NCBI RefSeq assembly: GCF_963676685.1
Contig: NC_092354.1
Location: forward strand, 74,537,335-74,601,334
Direction: 5' to 3'
From: Mytilus edulis
Taxonomy: Eukaryota; Mollusca; Bivalvia; Mytilida; Mytilidae
Length of the DNA: 64,000 bases
The notes beneath the pieces were generated by a model. The model ran no database searches and had not been told where the DNA came from. It saw only the letters and a list, made by a program, of their open reading frames with translations. The position numbers and the translations under genes are program-made. Below are positions 59,565 to 64,000 of the stretch, piece by piece. Every line of letters begins with the position of its first letter. Position 1 is the stretch's first letter.

Positions 59565-60000
59565 ATGTATTTAAACGTCTTTAAATATTTTGCTCAATTA
59601 AAGTTAAAACAAATATTTAGAACTAGCTTTGTTTTTAACAAACAACTTAATAATAGTCTTGTTTCTTTCTACAACAATGATTGTATAATAAAGTCTAACA
59701 CATCTATTGATAACATTTGCTTCGTAAACAAACAATTTCTAAATTAAGATTATCAAAGCAGCTGACTTGCATTGGTCTTAGATGTTGGAGGTTCAATATC
59801 TTAACTTTTAAAAAAGTCTGTTTAATCATCGTCCCTTTCATCACCACTATCATCATCATGATGTATTATTCAATATAAGTTGGTTAAATATCAAATATAT
59901 ATAATCCAAGGAATAAAATTCAAATCATGAAATTCAATCTGATTTTTCTTTCTTTACTGTATTAGTTTAAGAGATGGTTGTCTGTTTTCATTCGCATTTA
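59565..60000. other. Intron sequence without recognised features
   Basis: A plus-strand 60-codon frame at 59565-59747 has no motif. AT-rich. Confidence 0.35.
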
Positions 60001-60009
60001 CTAACAAGT

Positions 60010-60460
60010 TATCATGTTGCTATGGTTTCTCAAGCACAACATATTTGTTGAATTTGGACGAATAATTGTGCAGCAGGATGTCGTCATTTATACAAAAAAT
60101 AATTTAACTGTACACCATTTTAATTCCATACCAAGTGTTAAAGAAACAAAAATTACAGTTTTATATTCCTTATTTGACCGAAACAAATATAGAATCATAT
60201 ATACTACAGTGGTCAACTCAGTACCAGAATCTACGGAAAACGAGACGATTTCAAATTTGCAATCATAAATTGTTATCTCCTTATCAGCAATATAACAACT
60301 TCACATGAATGTTGAGTATAATTAGCTCATACGCTATTTTAGAACTACAGAGACTTTTGAATAGGCCATCAGTCGCCAAGCTGTTAGCTCATCGATAAGT
60401 ACAAAAATAATGAACTCCAAGGCATATTCAAACAGCTTATTTCGACTGATAATTAACTGT
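60010..60460 (+). pseudogene. Second, more decayed RT remnant of the same family
   Basis: FLKHNIFVEFGRIIVQQDVV at 60025-60085 corresponds to FLIDNIFVEFGGRLFQQIVG at 57.5 kb. The TNCAPLL block is missing and the YIDD part is deleted. Near 60220-60290 the agtaccagaatctacggaaa and acgagacgatttcaaattt words match the 57.86-57.9 kb stretch. Another insertion of the same element in the next intron of the same host gene, also antisense to it. Confidence 0.7.
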
Positions 60461-60993
60461 TAGCAAAGGTATGAATTATTTTTTGGTACCTTTGATAAAA
60501 ACCACATAGACCCAATAACTAGTATCTTCAACACAATTAGATAATACACGATGGTCTGTGCCATTTGCCTCTTGTGTAGAGTTGTCTCATTGACAATTAT
60601 ACCACATATTCTTTTTATATCGAGTAAACTGGATTTTTTTACTTTACAGTGTTCCCCTTATTTATCATTCATTTACAATTTTCCTTTTGATAGAACAGAT
60701 CTCGACGTGACTCGGTAAATACTTTTCCAACTATAGTTGTCTTTTACCTTTTGCGTTTCAGGTGCTCTCGAACTTTTTCAACTGTCATATATGTGTGTTG
60801 TGGTATTAAGATTTAAATACGCTTCTTGCCTTATCATGTTCTATCTTGTTGCTTTGTTGGGACACACTTTTAAAAATAAATGTACCTTTAGAAAATATAA
60901 GCCGGGTAAAGCATGATAGAAATTGATTTAAACAATAGACTATTGCAAAAAATGACAATTGTTCATTTTTTTATTTTCTTCAATTATCCTCAC

Positions 60994-61024
60994 CTTGACA
61001 TGAATCTGTACACTGTAATGTAGT
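60994..61024 (-). CDS. COR-death gene, 31-base micro-exon
   Basis: On the minus strand: atactttcag | ACTACATTACAGTGTACAGA... | GTGAGG. It starts in phase 0 after the COR exon and ends one base into a codon, exactly what the next exon needs. It encodes TTLQCTDSCQ followed by the split Gly. Both borders are good consensus sites. A 31-base exon found by phase alone could be chance, but border quality and double phase agreement make this likely. Confidence 0.65.
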
Positions 61025-61933
61025 CTGAAAGTATACAATTTTACGAATCTGTTTAAATAACGCAAATATAGCGCTTCCAATGCATAGTGATATTTTCATT
61101 TTTATTCAACTGTCTCTAATTGGCTATTGGTAGGCTATCGGTCATAGGGGTATCAATTTAACATGTTTAATAGTCAGTACTTCAGAAATAATATGAGTAT
61201 ACCAAAACTTGTTTAAACTGCACTTTTTTTTTTTTATAAATTTTGAAATGATAAAGAAACTAAGGTTTCGACTCCCTTAGGCAGAGTGGACGAAGCTCTA
61301 CAACAGTTTCGGTCTTTATAATCATAGACTTTCAAATATTCGGTTTTTAGAAATCCTGATTAAGGTTAATCCAAAAAAGCGTTTCGAATGTATGCAATTT
61401 TGAAGTATCATAACATTATTATTGCTGTCAATATGATGTTGTTTGTTTATCGGAGAAACTGAATAGAATTCTACAAAGGATCGAGAGAGCAAAAAAACAA
61501 GGGATTGGAACATCTTGACATTTGCCACATTGCTATGTGTCTCTTCCAAGTTTGAATTATATCCTTTCATCAAAGAATAATTTAAGCTAACCTAACATAG
61601 TATATTCACAACTGTAAGAAACAGTTTATATGAAGACGCATTATTTTGACATTTGCCTTTATCACAGTCTTATTGCCTTTTAAATATTTATATTTATTTT
61701 AGTTTTTTTGGTAACTTTCTAATTGATGGGCCACAAACTTCGTTTTTGTGCATATTGATCTGCTTTCTTGTTATCAATTAAATGGTTTTAACAACATGAA
61801 CAAGGGAAACAAACTTTGGTTGGAATTTTCTAAAAAAAAAAAGTATAAAAAAATATGAAACTTACATTCCACTTTTAAAAAATTGTGGTTTGAATCCTAC
61901 TTCTGAATGCAATCAATGCTCATCAAAACTTAC
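61025..61933 (-). other. Intron between COR exon and 31-base exon
   Basis: No repeat borders recognised. A minus-strand 83-codon open frame at 61322-61573 has no motif and no matching splice phases. A T tract lies at 61225-61236. Confidence 0.4.
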
Positions 61934-63145
61934 CCTGTCGGTATACCAAATTCCTAGTTCAGATTTGGGTGTAATATATTCATGGTTATCACACACCCAG
62001 TTGGTTTCAATACTGTTTACATTATGTGCATCAAGTAAACAATTTGGTGACAGACATCCAGATTTCAGCTTTACATCAAATGGCACATATCTCTTTGTAA
62101 TGTTATCACTTGTGAAGGAAAAGGAGTAGACTTCAGAAATTTTAGCTAGGTTTTGTTCTAAGCATTCTCGTACACAGGAGGCAAGATCTTTGATTATCAA
62201 CTCTTTTCTTTCCGTGTGAACAATGTACACTGCAACAGTATTACGTTCAGTCTTTACTACTAAATCATGTTTTCTGTCTAGTAACACAGCAACAAATCCA
62301 GAAAACAGCAAGTCTACATTTTCATAACTTTTGACATTCCAGATGCTTAGAATGCTTGCTATGAGTCTGCATGGTATTGCATCGGGAACATCTGTAGCCC
62401 TGAATTCAAATACAAAGCCGACACATTTGTTGGATGTTAAATGTTTTGCAACAAAGGTTGTCATATTTTGAGTCGTGATCATGCAAGGTACAAGATAACA
62501 ATCTACAGATATCTTCTTTCCACTTTCTCTATCGTAACGTCTCACTTCTGACAGTATGTCATAGTGAACCAAAAGCTGCCGGAAATACTCCTCATGTTCC
62601 AGAAAATGGGAGAATTTTTCAGAACTCCAGATATTTGTCAAGTCAGATTTGGTAAGTCGTCCATGGTGTAAACTGGCTATTATGGGCACAGATGTAACAA
62701 TGGACTTCAGTACATCAATTAGACAAGTTGGGTCAATAACTATATAGTTTCGGAGCTTTGGATAATCGATATAAGTCATCCTGCCGCAAATGTTTTGTAC
62801 GCTTAAGAATAGTCCCAATTCTGCCGCAGACAGTGGTTTCATACCAATTTGTGTATTCATCTGTTCTGCATCTTCAAGGCTGATTATACTTTTCCCCTCT
62901 TCAACTAATGATGCAAACATCGTCTCGAGGATGAGAAACTGTTTTGGCACCATCTGTCCCCACTGTGGATTTTCAGTTATGGTCGTTGATATGCAGGCTC
63001 TTAACTCTTCCATTTCCGGGTCATCCTTACTTGTACCATTTACAAAGAACAAGTTTTGAAATAAAATATGGCTCCTGATATTCTCATCAGTAAAGCAGGC
63101 TGATAAAGTATTTAACAGTTGTGCTCGCTTATTTGGAACGTCTTG
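61934..63145 (-). CDS. COR domain exon of a Roc/COR-death protein (gene runs off the window)
   Basis: 1,212 bases (404 codons, phase 0 at both ends) between cttgtag and GTAAGT on the minus strand. It begins QDVPNKRAQLLNTLSACFTD. FFVNGTSKDD at 33-42 is the usual end of a Roc GTPase, where a neighbouring helix starts (EMEELRACI). WGQMVP then FLILETMFASLVEEG at ~62-85, GLFLSVQNICGRMTYID at ~115-131 and NYIVIDPTCLIDVLKSIVT at ~138-156 fit the COR region (C-terminal of Roc), which couples GTPase state and dimerisation. Residues ~160-400 resemble the second half of COR plus a linker. The Roc GTPase should lie in exons beyond 64000. Death-domain exons follow downstream in compatible phase. Confidence 0.85.
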
Positions 63146-63480
63146 CTACAAGTAAAATCGGAAGACTATTATATAACTTGTCTTTAATCAAATACAATGC
63201 AAGGTCACTGTGTATCATCGCCACCGGAAATTTGGTACTAACGAAGCGGAGAGAAATAGAAAAAAAAGTAAACAAGTTAAGAATTCATTCAATTTAAAGC
63301 ATTTCCACTCATTTGATGAGAGTGCCGCTTAAAAATGATTTTCTGATATATAATTCTTTAAATTTTAAGGCCGCCAATAAGTATACAATTAAGACAAGAT
63401 TTTGTATTATACTCCAAAACTTGCCACTTAGTACCGGAAAATTTCGGGGTCGATCGTCCTCTGTCGCCCCATTCTCAAGA
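63146..63480. other. Intron upstream of the COR exon; no exon found
   Basis: Searched on the minus strand for a Roc exon ending in phase 0; none is visible. AT-rich, stop-rich. Confidence 0.4.
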
Positions 63481-63489
63481 TATTGAACT

Positions 63490-64000
63490 GTTTTTATGCC
63501 CCACCTACGATAGTAGAGGGGCATTATGTTTTTTGATCTGTGGCTCCGTTCGTTCGTTCGTCCGTCCGTCCGTCTGACCGTCCGTTCGTTCGTTCGTTCG
63601 TCCGTCCGTCCGTCTGTCTGTCCGTCCGTTCGTTCGTTCGTTCGTCCTGTTTCAGGTTAAAGTTTTTGGTCAAGGTAGTTTTTGATGAAGCTGAAGTCCA
63701 ATCAACTTATAACTTAGTACACTTGTTGCTTATGATATGATTTTTCTAATTTTAAAGCCAAATTATACTTTTGACCCCAATTTCACGGTCCATTGGACAT
63801 AGAAAATGAAAGAGGGAGTTGCAGGTTAAAGTTTTTGGTCAAGGTAGTTTTTGATGAAGCTGAAGTCCAATCAACTTATAACTTGTTACACTTGTTGCTT
63901 ATGATATGATCTTTCTAATTTTAAAGACAAATAAGATTTTTGATCCCAATTTCACGGTTCATTGAACATAGAAAATGAAAGTGGGAGTTTCAGGTTAAAG
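63490..64000 (+). repeat. Dispersed repeat G with 169-bp tandem units and CCGT/CGTT microsatellite
   Basis: ttatgccccacctacgatag and tagaggggcattatgttttt open it; (CGTT/CCGT)n follows at 63548-63645. Then come units starting at caggttaaagtttttggtca, at 63653, 63822 and 63991 (period 169), with gatgaagctgaagtccaatc, tgttgcttatgatatgat and ccaatttcacggt. It runs off the window. I recognise it as one of the most widespread molluscan repeats. Confidence 0.9.

Noticed and set aside
61890-63059. Plus-strand open frames at 61890-62129 and 62790-63059
   Set aside because: Antisense of the COR exon, without motifs.
1-64000. tRNA, rRNA or snRNA genes
   Set aside because: I looked for the conserved TΨC/B-box type words and cloverleaf pairing and saw no convincing case; a dedicated search (covariance models) would be needed to exclude them.

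Overview
The window looks like a piece of a bivalve mollusc nuclear genome, most probably a marine mussel of the Mytilus kind. It is strongly AT-rich. The few real genes are split by introns with GT...AG borders and small exons. Most of the rest is dispersed repeats, several of which I recognise from general knowledge as common mussel repeats. Nothing bacterial (operons, ribosome binding sites, CRISPR) is present. The organism assignment is recognition, not a database result.

Layout. 0-3.5 kb: two copies of a non-coding segment, the first carrying a 362-bp block the second lacks. 3.5-6.4 kb: gene-poor, with the first copy of a non-coding segment seen again at 11-13.6 kb. 6.4-7.5 kb: an element with inverted ends built of CATATG/ACGCGT-type palindromic words; it holds a Cys-rich retroelement-type coding remnant and an 81-bp perfect inverted repeat. 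7.6-10.3 kb: a tandem array of about 260-bp units with an A-B dimer order. 10.3-18.9 kb: old segmental duplications and nested repeats. 20.8-25.8 kb: a decayed non-LTR retrotransposon on the minus strand (ORF1; ORF2 with endonuclease, reverse transcriptase and Cys/His tail). 26-38 kb: dispersed repeats, several long hairpins, a 226-bp MITE and a 1,078-bp DNA-transposon-like element with an 8-bp target duplication. 39.3 kb: a small PAN/Apple-like reading frame. 41.0-46.4 kb: an unrecognised Cys/His-rich gene on the plus strand with a tandemly duplicated second exon. 46.7-53.7 kb: dispersed repeats including a 1.7-kb tandem repeat. 55.8-63.1 kb: the 3' part of a large minus-strand gene encoding a Roc/COR-type C-terminal region followed by two death-fold domains. 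63.5-64 kb: a tandem repeat running off the window.

The best supported functional locus is the COR-death-death gene. I could assemble five exons, two of them only 31 and 28 bases, whose splice sites and reading phases all agree and give 616 C-terminal residues; the GTPase (Roc) part must lie upstream, outside the window. By family, such proteins are intracellular signalling scaffolds in death and immune pathways. Its introns have taken up two reverse-transcriptase remnants. The second gene (41-46 kb) has two alternative versions of the same exon, which could be mutually exclusive exons or a recent duplication.

The most unusual non-coding theme is a set of long near-perfect inverted repeats (at 0.9, 1.6, 6.7, 26.9, 27.7 and 30.5 kb). 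Two of them share a loop word, GAGCG(T)TAGCGA. They would fold into long hairpin RNAs if transcribed.
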